Shown: positions 34,397-42,410 of the stretch, in pieces | How positions within the stretch are numbered: the first letter of the stretch is position 1 | Layout: each line of letters opens with the position of its first letter | DNA from: Jeotgalicoccus meleagridis | GTDB lineage: Bacteria; Bacillota; Bacilli; Staphylococcales; Salinicoccaceae | Direction: 5' to 3' | Length of the DNA stretch: 64,000 bases | Assembly: GCF_903994045.1 (NCBI RefSeq) | Contig: NZ_CAJEWD010000008.1 | Coordinates: 1 to 64,000 of the forward strand | Translations under genes and position numbers: made by a program | The notes under the pieces: model-generated | Seen by the model: only the letters and a program-made list of their open reading frames with translations | Database searches by the model: none | What the model was told of the DNA's origin: nothing

Positions 34397-35647
34397 ATGC
34401 AATTTACAGAGCTAAGTTTAAGTGAGTTTAATGACTTTACGACAGAGAATTTCAGTCACTTTACTCAAACAAAAGAGAACTATCAATTAAAAGTAGACAG
34501 TGGCATCGAGACCTATTTAGTCGGTGTAAAGGATCAAGAAACAGTAAAAGCTGCTTGCTTAGTCACTTTAACACCTGTTATGAAGATCTTTAAATACGCA
34601 TATACTAACAGAGGGCCAGTCCTCGATTATAGTGATGAGGCAGTGTTTAAGACCTTTTTCGATGGTTTAACGAACTTCTTAAAAACGAAAAAAGTACTCT
34701 ATGTCAGAGTCGACCCATATGAAGTGATTAATAAGAGAAACCACGAAGGTGAAATCATTGAGAGCATGAACAATGATTACATTTTTGATAACTTTAAAGC
34801 ACTTGGTTACGACCATGACGGCTTTAGAAACGGTTTTGACCCGATTGTCCAAGTCCGTTGGCATTCTGTTTTAGATTTAGAAGGAAAATCAGAAAAACAA
34901 GTCTTTGATGACATGGATAACTTAAGACGAAGAAATATTAAAAAAGCTGAAAAGAACGGTCTGCATATTAAATATCTAGACTTAGACAACATTGATATCT
35001 TCCGTAAATTTATGAAAGATACCTCAGAGATGAAAGAGTTCTTTGATAGAGATGACAGCTTCTACATCGAGCGTAAAAAGTACTTTAAAGATCAAGTCTT
35101 GATTCCAATGGTGTATGTTGACTTAGAAGACTACAATGCAGCGACTCAAAAGGACAAAGAAAAACTAGAGAAAAATATTGAAAAAGCACAACGTGCACTG
35201 GATAAAGATCCAAACAATGAAAAACAAGCGAATAAAATTAAAAACTTATCTGAGCAACTCACAAACATCGATGCTAAGTTAAAAGAAGGACAAGCACTTT
35301 TATCGACTCATGGTAAAGATTTACCATTATCTAGTGCCTACTTCATTGTGACACCACACGAAGTCACTTACTTATCAGGTGGAACAGATAACGACTTTAG
35401 ACACTTTGCTGGCTCATATTTAATCCAGTGGACCATGATTAAATATGCACTTGAACAAGGCATTGACCAGTATAACTTCTACGGAATCAGTGGAGACTTC
35501 ACTGAAAATGCTGAAGACTACGGTGTCATCCAATTTAAAAAAGGCTTCAATGCTGTTGTGAATGAATATATCGGAGACTTCATTAAACCGATTAATGGAC
35601 CGGCTTATAAGGCGTATCAGGCGTTGAATAAGCTACGTAACAAATAA
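34397..35647 (+). CDS. femA: FemA-type aminoacyltransferase
   Basis: Adds amino acids (Gly2-3 in S. aureus) from tRNA to the lipid II side chain to build the interpeptide bridge. The 416-residue protein has two GNAT-like lobes and a coiled-coil arm near residues 240-305. Sequence follows S. aureus FemA closely: SHFTQTKENYQLK near residue 18, TNRGPVLDYSD near residue 72 and YNFYGISGDFTENAEDYGV near residue 361. I start at ATG 34397 (MQFTELSLSEF), eight bases after AACGGGAG. The ATG at 34376 adds residues absent from the family. It is the first of three fem genes in tandem. Confidence 0.93.
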   Translation: MQFTELSLSEFNDFTTENFSHFTQTKENYQLKVDSGIETYLVGVKDQETVKAACLVTLTPVMKIFKYAYTNRGPVLDYSDEAVFKTFFDGLTNFLKTKKVLYVRVDPYEVINKRNHEGEIIESMNNDYIFDNFKALGYDHDGFRNGFDPIVQVRWHSVLDLEGKSEKQVFDDMDNLRRRNIKKAEKNGLHIKYLDLDNIDIFRKFMKDTSEMKEFFDRDDSFYIERKKYFKDQVLIPMVYVDLEDYNAATQKDKEKLEKNIEKAQRALDKDPNNEKQANKIKNLSEQLTNIDAKLKEGQALLSTHGKDLPLSSAYFIVTPHEVTYLSGGTDNDFRHFAGSYLIQWTMIKYALEQGIDQYNFYGISGDFTENAEDYGVIQFKKGFNAVVNEYIGDFIKPINGPAYKAYQALNKLRNK

Positions 35648-35664
35648 GATAGGGGATAGAAGAC

Positions 35665-36927
35665 ATGAAATTCTTAGAACTTACAGATGAAGAATATCAA
35701 TCCTTCATTGAAGAAGGGCACGCGTCTGCCTTTTTCCAAATGATAGAAAATAAAAAGAATCGTGAAATGGATGGTCAAGAAGTTAAATTGCTTGGTGTTA
35801 AAGATGATGAAGGCAAAGTGATTGCAGCTTGTCTATTTACTTTACAACCAACTGTAATGGGTAAGCATTTCTATTACTCTAACCGTGGACCTGTGCTTGA
35901 CTATCACAATCTTGTCTTAGTTAGATTTTTCTTTGAAGAACTAACAGACTACTTAAGTAAAAACAACTGTTCTTACGTCAAAGTGGACCCGAACTGGATC
36001 TACAAAAAATACGATAAGGATGTTAATGAAAAAACGGATTATGAGCCTCAAGACGAACTCATTCAGTTGCTAGAATCGCTTGGTTACGGCCATGAAGGCT
36101 TTACAAGAGGCTATTCTAAAACCTCTCAAGCGCGTTGGATGAGTGTTTTAGACGTGTCACCTTTCAACAATGAAAATGAATTAGTGAAGTCCTTTGATTC
36201 ACAGCGTAAGCGTAACATTAAAAAAGCTCAAAAATACGGTGTGGAATTACGTTTCTTAGAAGTAGATGAAATTGATAAATTCCTTAAACTTTATGCAGAT
36301 ACATCAGAACGTCAAGGCTTCTTTACACATCCAGATCCTAAGTCTTACTTCACTAACTTCAAAAAAGCATACGGCGATAAGGTCTTAATTCCTTTAGCCT
36401 ATATTGAGTTAGATAAGTACGTTAGTAATTTAACAGCTCAACTAGAAGATGTGGAAGGCCGTCTAGTTATCATGGAAGCAAAAGAAAATAAAAACGATAA
36501 AACAATAAATAAAATTAAAGAGTTAGAAAAACAAGTTGCTAACTTAAATAAAGATTTAGAAGAAGCAAAAGTCATCCATGAAAAAGAAGGTAATGTCTTA
36601 GACCTTGCTGCTGGTATTTACTTCGACACACCATATGAATTAGTCTACAATTCAGGTGCAAGTACATCAGAATATCCACAATTCGTTGGACCATATAAGA
36701 TGCACCTAGAAATGATGAAATACTGTATGGAACATAACATTGCACGTTATAACTTCTACGGTGTGAGCGGTGACTTCTCTGAAGATGGGGAAGACTATGG
36801 TGTTTATCGATTCAAGCGTGGATTTAACGCTGAAATTGAAGAATTAGTCGGTGATTTTGTTAAAGTCATTTCACCATTCCACCACAATATCTATAAAGTA
36901 AAAGCTAAACTTGGCCTTAATAAGTAA
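35665..36927 (+). CDS. femB: FemB-type aminoacyltransferase
   Basis: A 420-residue partner of FemA; in S. aureus FemB adds the fourth and fifth bridge residues. It has the family's two-lobe fold with a helical arm (about residues 250-310). FemB-like features are YYSNRGPVLDYHN near residue 69, SFDSQRKRNIKKAQKYGVE near residue 178, and YNFYGVSGDFSEDGEDYGVY near residue 358. It lies 17 bases after femA in one operon. Residue specificity in this organism is not shown by sequence; relatives of this group have bridges that end in Ala or Gly. Confidence 0.92.
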   Translation: MKFLELTDEEYQSFIEEGHASAFFQMIENKKNREMDGQEVKLLGVKDDEGKVIAACLFTLQPTVMGKHFYYSNRGPVLDYHNLVLVRFFFEELTDYLSKNNCSYVKVDPNWIYKKYDKDVNEKTDYEPQDELIQLLESLGYGHEGFTRGYSKTSQARWMSVLDVSPFNNENELVKSFDSQRKRNIKKAQKYGVELRFLEVDEIDKFLKLYADTSERQGFFTHPDPKSYFTNFKKAYGDKVLIPLAYIELDKYVSNLTAQLEDVEGRLVIMEAKENKNDKTINKIKELEKQVANLNKDLEEAKVIHEKEGNVLDLAAGIYFDTPYELVYNSGASTSEYPQFVGPYKMHLEMMKYCMEHNIARYNFYGVSGDFSEDGEDYGVYRFKRGFNAEIEELVGDFVKVISPFHHNIYKVKAKLGLNK

Positions 36928-36951
36928 TAAAAGAGAAGGGTTGATCCAGTA

Positions 36952-38199
36952 ATGGAAGTCAGACCAATAGAAGAAACAGACTTTAAATCGTTCTTAAAAG
37001 ACTATCAAGGACATATGCATTATTTTCATGATCCTTTGTTTTATGACTATATTTCAGGCGTAAATGAGACGCATTTACTCGGACTCTTTGATGGAGAAGC
37101 ACTCATCGGTGTGTCCATGTTAAGTGCCACATCAGTCCTAAAAAAATATAGGCTATTTACATCGCATACTGGACCTTTACTAAAAGATTTTAATAATGAA
37201 GACTTAAAATTCTTCTTAGAAGGCATCGACCAATATGCTAAAAAGAACGGCGCATTGAAGATGATTCATTCACCATACACTGTCTATCAAATGAGAGACC
37301 ATGACGGAAATATTTTAGAAGATGATCCGAGAAACAATCAAGAAATTATAAAAATCTATGAAGACTTAGGCTACACACATCACGGTTTCACTAAAGAGCT
37401 TGTGACAGAAGAACTCCTTCGTTACCAAGCTGTCATCGATGTCGATAAGCCCTTAGATCAAATCTTAAAAGAAATGGATACAACTACGCGCTATAATACC
37501 CGTCAAACGGAGATTATGCCTTTAGAACTGAAGCTACTCCAAGAAGATGAATACGATAAGTTTATCGATATTTACAAAGAAACAGAAGAGCGCATCGGTT
37601 TTGATCCAGTACCAAGAGAAAAAGTGAAAAACTTACTCAATACATTAAAAGACCGTATGTATCTCATCTTAACCCATGTCAATGTTGATAACTACCTGCA
37701 GCAATTGCAAGATGAAAAAGCTGAGGAAGAACAAAATATCAATGACATTGAAGAAAAAATGGCAGCAAACACTGCAACCAAACGTGAGAAAAAACGTCTG
37801 AACGAACATAAAGAACAGTTAGCAAGTAAGCTGAAAAGAATTGAGAAAATGGGAGAATTTAAAGCTGAATTTGGTACAGAACTCGATTTATCGGTAGGGA
37901 TGTACTATTACAATAACCAAGAAATGGTATATCTATTTAGCGGAAGCTATCCAGAACTGTCATTCTTTAAAGGCACCAACTTTGCAACTTGGGAAATGAT
38001 CAAAAAAGCCCAAGAATTAGGACTTAAACGCTTTAATTTCTTTGGCTTAACAGGAGACTTCACAGAAGAATCCAAGGACTATGGTGTGTATCGATTTAAA
38101 CGCGGTTATATGCCGTATATAGAAGAATTACCAGGTACCTTTGATAAAGTCTTCAATAAAGCTGTCTATATGGTGGCAAGTACGCTAGGTAAGATATAA
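36952..38199 (+). CDS. Third FemABX-family aminoacyltransferase
   Basis: A 415-residue paralogue of the two preceding genes, 24 bases after femB. It keeps the Fem ending FNFFGLTGDFTEESKDYGVY near residue 360 and a helical arm (about residues 243-305). The first lobe is more diverged, for example TSHTGPLLKDFN near residue 64 in place of the S/TNRGP pattern. The stretch TTTRYNTRQTEIMPL near residue 180 replaces the RKRN-type block. It is closer to FemA/FemB/FmhA than to FemX, which has a different ending. It probably adds or varies a bridge residue. A terminator closes the operon. Confidence 0.88.
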   Translation: MEVRPIEETDFKSFLKDYQGHMHYFHDPLFYDYISGVNETHLLGLFDGEALIGVSMLSATSVLKKYRLFTSHTGPLLKDFNNEDLKFFLEGIDQYAKKNGALKMIHSPYTVYQMRDHDGNILEDDPRNNQEIIKIYEDLGYTHHGFTKELVTEELLRYQAVIDVDKPLDQILKEMDTTTRYNTRQTEIMPLELKLLQEDEYDKFIDIYKETEERIGFDPVPREKVKNLLNTLKDRMYLILTHVNVDNYLQQLQDEKAEEEQNINDIEEKMAANTATKREKKRLNEHKEQLASKLKRIEKMGEFKAEFGTELDLSVGMYYYNNQEMVYLFSGSYPELSFFKGTNFATWEMIKKAQELGLKRFNFFGLTGDFTEESKDYGVYRFKRGYMPYIEELPGTFDKVFNKAVYMVASTLGKI

Positions 38200-38240
38200 G
38201 ATGACAACCAGAACTGTAAAGTTCTGGTTTTTGTCATATA
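38200..38240 (+). terminator. Terminator of the fem operon
   Basis: ATGACAACCAGAACT pairs with AGTTCTGGTTTTTGTCAT (small bulge), one base after the third fem gene. Confidence 0.85.
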
Positions 38241-38374
38241 ATGGGCATATATATAAAAATTTAAAAATTCAGAAAATATAAAAATGGATTTGAATGCTGA
38301 TTTTTATTAAAAAAATACGTCTAAAATACTGATTAATGGGTAAATGTACACTGAATAAATAAGGAGGTGTCAAA

Positions 38375-38680
38375 GTGAATTCATCTAGATCCATTAATAT
38401 TGATATCAAAGACCTAAAACAAGACCCAAATAAGGTATTTGAAACTGCAGAAAAAGAAAAACGAGTTATACATGTTCTGGACGAAAACGAATCAGCTGGC
38501 GTTTTAATGAGTAAAGCACAATACGAATTTGCCTTAGATGAGATTGAATCCTTATATGATGTGATTGATGAGTTAACTGTGAGTGATAATATTGCGAACT
38601 CAGATGAGAAAACATTTTCAGTTGATCATGATGCGTTTGAAAGAATAAAAGACATGCAATTATATGAAGATTGGGATTAA
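38375..38680 (+). CDS. Orphan Phd/YefM-type antitoxin-like protein
   Basis: A 101-residue protein that starts at GTG 38375 behind the strong site AAGGAGGTG. The N-terminal half looks like the Phd/YefM DNA-binding antitoxin fold: NIDIKDLKQDPNKVFETAE, then VIHVLDENESAGVLMSKAQY. The C-terminal half is acidic and helical, like a toxin-wrapping tail. No RelE-, Doc- or other toxin-like frame follows in the next 180 bases or precedes it. It may be an orphan antitoxin or a plain regulator. Confidence 0.7.
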   Translation: MNSSRSINIDIKDLKQDPNKVFETAEKEKRVIHVLDENESAGVLMSKAQYEFALDEIESLYDVIDELTVSDNIANSDEKTFSVDHDAFERIKDMQLYEDWD

Positions 38681-38793
38681 GTGTTAAAGAAGAATTTTAT
38701 CGCCCTCTTTTAAAATTAATTATAAAGTTTACATAACATATATTATAGGAAGTTATAAATTGACGGTAATATTGCCCCTATAGTGAACATTAT

Positions 38794-38818
38794 GTTTAAG
38801 ATTCTATTATTCGGATAA
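38794..38818 (+). promoter_or_regulatory. Sigma-B-like promoter of the general stress gene
   Basis: GTTTAA (38794-38799) and GGATAA (38813-38818) are 13 bases apart, close to the sigma-B pattern GTTTAA-N12-14-GGGTAT. The downstream gene belongs to a family known to be sigma-B controlled in Bacillus and Staphylococcus. Confidence 0.55.
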
Positions 38819-38865
38819 ATACATATATGTAAGACAAATCATTATTTCTATGGAGGAATGTTAGT

Positions 38866-39222
38866 ATTGCACCATTTTTTAAAGTGTATCATGATGACGA
38901 AAGAATCCAAGAAGATATTTCAATCTTAAAAGCGAATAAAATTGAAAAAGAAAATATCTACGTACTCTCTCACGATGATGATCGCACTAACCGTATCGCT
39001 AAGAACACAGAAGCAAATACAATTGGTGCAAGCGAACAAGGTCTCACAGATGCTGTTAAATCAGTATTTGAAAAACAAGGCGATGAGTTAAGAGACAAAA
39101 TCGAAAGTGTTGGATTTTCTGAAGCAGAAACATCAGAATATGAAGCAGAACTCGACAAAGGTGCAGTATTCTTAATCGTCACAGAAACGTATGGTATAGA
39201 TTTAGACACTATTATTGGTTAA
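38866..39222 (+). CDS. General stress protein of the YflT/GSP17M type
   Basis: A small soluble protein of the heat-induced stress protein YflT family (PF11181), with ENIYVLSHDDDRTNRIAKNT near residue 28. Function is unknown; relatives are induced by stress through sigma-B. The frame extends upstream of the first standard start (GTG 38884) as APFFKV-YHDD, which matches the usual family beginning. The only well-placed ribosome-binding site, GGAGG at 38852-38856, lies nine bases before ATT 38866. I therefore read ATT as the start (118 residues), a rare start codon; a one-base error near it is the alternative. Confidence 0.8.
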   Translation: MAPFFKVYHDDERIQEDISILKANKIEKENIYVLSHDDDRTNRIAKNTEANTIGASEQGLTDAVKSVFEKQGDELRDKIESVGFSEAETSEYEAELDKGAVFLIVTETYGIDLDTIIG

Positions 39223-39238
39223 TTAAATATATGAAAAG

Positions 39239-39280
39239 ATTGCCGTGCCCTACTTTTAGGACACGGCAATTATTTTATTT
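39239..39280. terminator. Bidirectional terminator
   Basis: ATTGCCGTG pairs with CACGGCAAT, with T-rich sequence on the right and A-rich on the left. It serves the stress gene and the convergent GMC gene. Confidence 0.85.
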
Positions 39281-39284
39281 TATT

Positions 39285-41024
39285 TTATGCTAAAGTTGTT
39301 TTAGTTTTTGCTTCTACTAGCATCCCCTTCTCGCCATCAAGATATTTAATCATCCCTTCTGTCGCTCTATAAGTGAGTGCTCCCATTGTCAATGTAGGAT
39401 TTGTGGCTCCGAAGTGTGGAAACGCACTTGCACCACAGACAAATAGATTTTCTATATCCCACATTTGCATGTAGTTATTTACTGCTGAGTTGTCAGGACT
39501 GTCACCCATAATTACGCCACCGCCGTTGTGCATACCATTCATACCAGGATAAAAATGTTCAGCTTGTTCATCTTTATTTATTGAGTGAGCGCCCATTTCT
39601 TTTAATATTTCTTCTGCTTTATCTATTAGAAAATTATTTCGATTTGTTTCTTCCTCATGGTAATCTACTGTGATTCTTAATAGCGGATCACCATACGGAT
39701 CTTTAAATGTCGGATCTAAATCAGCATAATTATTTTCATAAGGTAAAGAAGCTTTTTGGGACATTAAAGATATGTGACGATTTGCATAATATACAGATTG
39801 ATCTTTAAATTCTCTCCCCCATGTTTTTGTTCCATTAGGTACTGGATTAGTTGAAATTGGCATGTTACCCTGCTCTCTAATTTCTACTTGACCTCCATGA
39901 ATAAAATCATAATCTGAATGATCAAAGTTGTCTGCGTTGTAATCTCCAAAAGCCATACCTAATGCACCTGTACTAATATATTTAATAATTTTATCGTCAA
40001 AGAATCCAGTAGCACCATGATAGGCATGGTGATCAGTGAAGTTTTTACCAATAATTCCTTCTCCTGTTTCTGGATTATATGGTTCGCCAATTTCTGATAG
40101 TAATAGTAATCTTATGTTGTTTAATGTATAGCTAGTTAATACGATAAGGTCAGCTGGTTGTTCAAATTCTTCTAGCGTTCTAGTGTCTTTATAAATTACT
40201 CCAGTAGCCTTACCATTTTCATGAAGAATTCTTGTAACTAGTGAATTAGTTTTTAAATCAAAATTATCGGTAGCAAGTGCTGTTGGAATAACTGTTGTAA
40301 CAGGACTTGCTCTAGCACCCCATTCACAAGCGAAACTTCCACAAAATCCATTATACTGACAACCATTTAAAGTTTGTCCATCTGGGTTTTCATATTCTTC
40401 TGAAATAGTTCCGCAAGGTATCACATATGGACTGTATCCTAAATTTTTTACAGCTTCTTCATATAATGCCATGGCAGGTGTTTTTTTCAGAGGTGGTGTA
40501 GGATAATCATTTTCTCTAGGTGCCTCGTTATCGTTACGTTCTCCGGAAGTACCCATAGTTTTTTCGAATTTATCAAAATATGGTTCCAATTCATCATAAG
40601 TTATTCCCCAATCCTGAATTGTTGAGCCTTCTGGAATTTTTTCTTCGCCATACCTTTCAATAGTTTTACTTCTAATTTCAAAATTATATGGAAAATATCT
40701 GTGTGTTTGTGCTGCCCAGTGTAAGCCGCCACCACCAACATCTCTACCAACAATTGCAGAATCTGGATGTCTTAGTGGAGCTGCTGTTTCTTCAGTATTA
40801 TTTCTAAATGTAAAAGATAAGTCAGACAGTTTATTCATTAGTTCGTGTCGATTGATATACCTTAACTCATCATGCTTATTGGCAAAGTCCTCAGTTACAC
40901 GGTTAGAGCCTCTTTCAAGGCCGACAACTTTATGTCCTGCCTTTGAAAGTTCAGCAGCGACAATTCCCCCGGCCCAACCTACGCCAATGGTTACGACTGG
41001 CACTTTGTCTAATTTAGTCACCAT
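39285..41024 (-). CDS. Second GMC family FAD-dependent oxidoreductase
   Basis: A 579-residue paralogue of the flavoprotein at 32512, on the opposite strand. It has the FAD-binding start VVTIGVGWAGGIVAAELS, the GGGGLHWAAQTHRYFPY block near residue 97, the Cys-containing segment CQYNGFCGSFACEW near residue 222 (fewer Cys than its paralogue), and the C-terminal PHFGATNPTLTMGALTYRA block near residue 535. It has no signal peptide. Its own small subunit, just upstream, survives only as a C-terminal fragment, so export would depend on the intact subunit at 31702 or has been lost. Substrate unknown. Confidence 0.88.
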   Translation of the reverse strand: MVTKLDKVPVVTIGVGWAGGIVAAELSKAGHKVVGLERGSNRVTEDFANKHDELRYINRHELMNKLSDLSFTFRNNTEETAAPLRHPDSAIVGRDVGGGGLHWAAQTHRYFPYNFEIRSKTIERYGEEKIPEGSTIQDWGITYDELEPYFDKFEKTMGTSGERNDNEAPRENDYPTPPLKKTPAMALYEEAVKNLGYSPYVIPCGTISEEYENPDGQTLNGCQYNGFCGSFACEWGARASPVTTVIPTALATDNFDLKTNSLVTRILHENGKATGVIYKDTRTLEEFEQPADLIVLTSYTLNNIRLLLLSEIGEPYNPETGEGIIGKNFTDHHAYHGATGFFDDKIIKYISTGALGMAFGDYNADNFDHSDYDFIHGGQVEIREQGNMPISTNPVPNGTKTWGREFKDQSVYYANRHISLMSQKASLPYENNYADLDPTFKDPYGDPLLRITVDYHEEETNRNNFLIDKAEEILKEMGAHSINKDEQAEHFYPGMNGMHNGGGVIMGDSPDNSAVNNYMQMWDIENLFVCGASAFPHFGATNPTLTMGALTYRATEGMIKYLDGEKGMLVEAKTKTTLA

Positions 41025-41044
41025 ATGTTGTTAACTCCGTTCTA

Positions 41045-41249
41045 TTATTGATCGCTTAAACTCATTGGTTCAATAACAACGTATTCTGCGTCGGCTTGAT
41101 AATCTTCAGTCATTAAATTTCGATAAGATAATTGAGCGCCAGGATATTCTTTCATTTTCCATCCTTCCATATTCTTATTGCCACCGTATAAAGGATCAGC
41201 ATACGCACCTTCAATGGTTGACGACCTTAAAATTTGAAAGAAAATTGAG
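41045..41249 (-). pseudogene. C-terminal fragment of a GMC partner (subunit 3) gene
   Basis: Reading leftwards, about 67 codons encode FFQILRSSTIEGAYADPLYG, continue through NMEGWKMKEYPGAQLSY and end EPMSLSDQ-stop. This lines up with the last 70 residues of the intact subunit 3 (FFQLLREATLDGVYSDPIY, then MAGWKMKQFPG). The N-terminal two thirds, with the Tat signal, are gone. Homology fades at about 41249, exactly where the LuxR-type gene begins on the other strand. No start codon with a ribosome-binding site remains. Confidence 0.88.
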
Positions 41250-41258
41250 GTGAGATAT

Positions 41259-41936
41259 TTGAATAGATTTCATAAGATATTTTTCGATATGCAAGAACAT
41301 AGTCATCCGAATGAACGATCTTTTGAACTTTTAAAAACTTTTCACGAATACTTCCCTTCAGAGGTATCACAGTTATTTCGTTATTCTCGTTTAGATGATT
41401 CTTTTAGTGGTGTCCTACAATATAAAGATTATAAAGTGAATTCGTTACAACATATTCATGAGTATATGAAAATGAATGAACACATTCATAGACACTTAAA
41501 AGAAAATAAAGTTAAGTTATTTCATGGTAATAGACTACAGATTAGTATCGGAGGCCAATATCTAGCTCCGGTTATAATTGAAGATCTATTTCTAATACCA
41601 ATCTCACTTAATGATGTAGTTATTGCATTTTTTACTGGTTTAAACATTGACTTCAATATGTCTGAAAGTGTAATAGAAGAAGCTAATGATTTTCGTTTTG
41701 CTGTATCCGAGTTGTTATCAGAAGGAAAAGTTATGAGCAAACATGATTTTCCTGAAAAAGAAATAAAAATTTTAAAGTATGTCTCATACGGCTACTCAAC
41801 TAAGGAGATTGCTGAGTCCATGAACTTTTCAGAAGCAAATATAAAATACTTTATTAAGACCGTTATGGATAAAACAAATAGTAGGAATCGAACAGAGGCT
41901 GTTGCTGAACTGTTTCGTTTGGGGATTTTATCGTAA
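41259..41936 (+). CDS. LuxR-type transcriptional regulator
   Basis: A 225-residue regulator. The C-terminal 60 residues are a LuxR/FixJ helix-turn-helix: EKEIKILKYVSYGYSTKEIA, then SMNFSEANIKYFIKTVMDK. The N-terminal 150 residues look like a GAF- or PAS-like sensing domain of no clear family. I start at TTG 41259, behind GAGGTGAG at 41247-41254; GTG 41250 is inside that site. It lies divergent to the truncated GMC locus and may have controlled it. Confidence 0.82.
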   Translation: MNRFHKIFFDMQEHSHPNERSFELLKTFHEYFPSEVSQLFRYSRLDDSFSGVLQYKDYKVNSLQHIHEYMKMNEHIHRHLKENKVKLFHGNRLQISIGGQYLAPVIIEDLFLIPISLNDVVIAFFTGLNIDFNMSESVIEEANDFRFAVSELLSEGKVMSKHDFPEKEIKILKYVSYGYSTKEIAESMNFSEANIKYFIKTVMDKTNSRNRTEAVAELFRLGILS

Positions 41937-41940
41937 AAAA

Positions 41941-41967
41941 AATAAACGCTGTCATATCAGCGTTTAT
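41941..41967. terminator. Bidirectional terminator
   Basis: AATAAACGCTG pairs with CAGCGTTTAT around TCATAT, between convergent genes. It overlaps the last codons of the leftward gene. Confidence 0.8.
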
Positions 41968-42286
41968 GGGTTTCTTCTTTCTCTTCTGCTTTAGAAATTA
42001 CTTTTTCAGCGTTCCTAACCTCTTTGGCTTTTCTTCTATTTCTTTTAGTAATCCACATTGAAACAGAAATTGCGAGTGAAAGAAGCGTTAAGAACACTGC
42101 GTAGCCAAGAAGTGGCTGCCAATCTAAATCTGGATAAAAGTTCGGTAGTACAAAAGCCAAGATGGTCATCACAACTAAGGTGACCAGTGGCATAATGTAA
42201 TATTTTTTAGGTAAAAATCCAACAATAATACTTAAAACAATCACTGCTAAGAGTGTATAAATGTAAAACTGTACATCATCTACCAT
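41957..42286 (-). CDS. Small membrane protein of unknown function
   Basis: A 109-residue protein with three hydrophobic helices (about residues 8-24, 30-48 and 60-80), followed by a strongly charged tail with RNRRKAKEVRN and EEKEETHKR. I do not recognise the family. The best start is ATG 42286, with GAGAGGTG upstream; ATG 42292 and GTG 42295 are in frame but lie too close to it. It is divergent from pepF. Confidence 0.7.
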   Translation of the reverse strand: MVDDVQFYIYTLLAVIVLSIIVGFLPKKYYIMPLVTLVVMTILAFVLPNFYPDLDWQPLLGYAVFLTLLSLAISVSMWITKRNRRKAKEVRNAEKVISKAEEKEETHKR

Positions 42287-42410
42287 CGTCATCACCTCTC
42301 TTATTTATACCCAAAAAAAGATGCTTCAATCATTATCTTGAAGTTATACAATATTCAAAATTTTATGTATAATGTAGTCAAACGAAGGAAAAAATTAGGG
42401 AGATGTTTAC

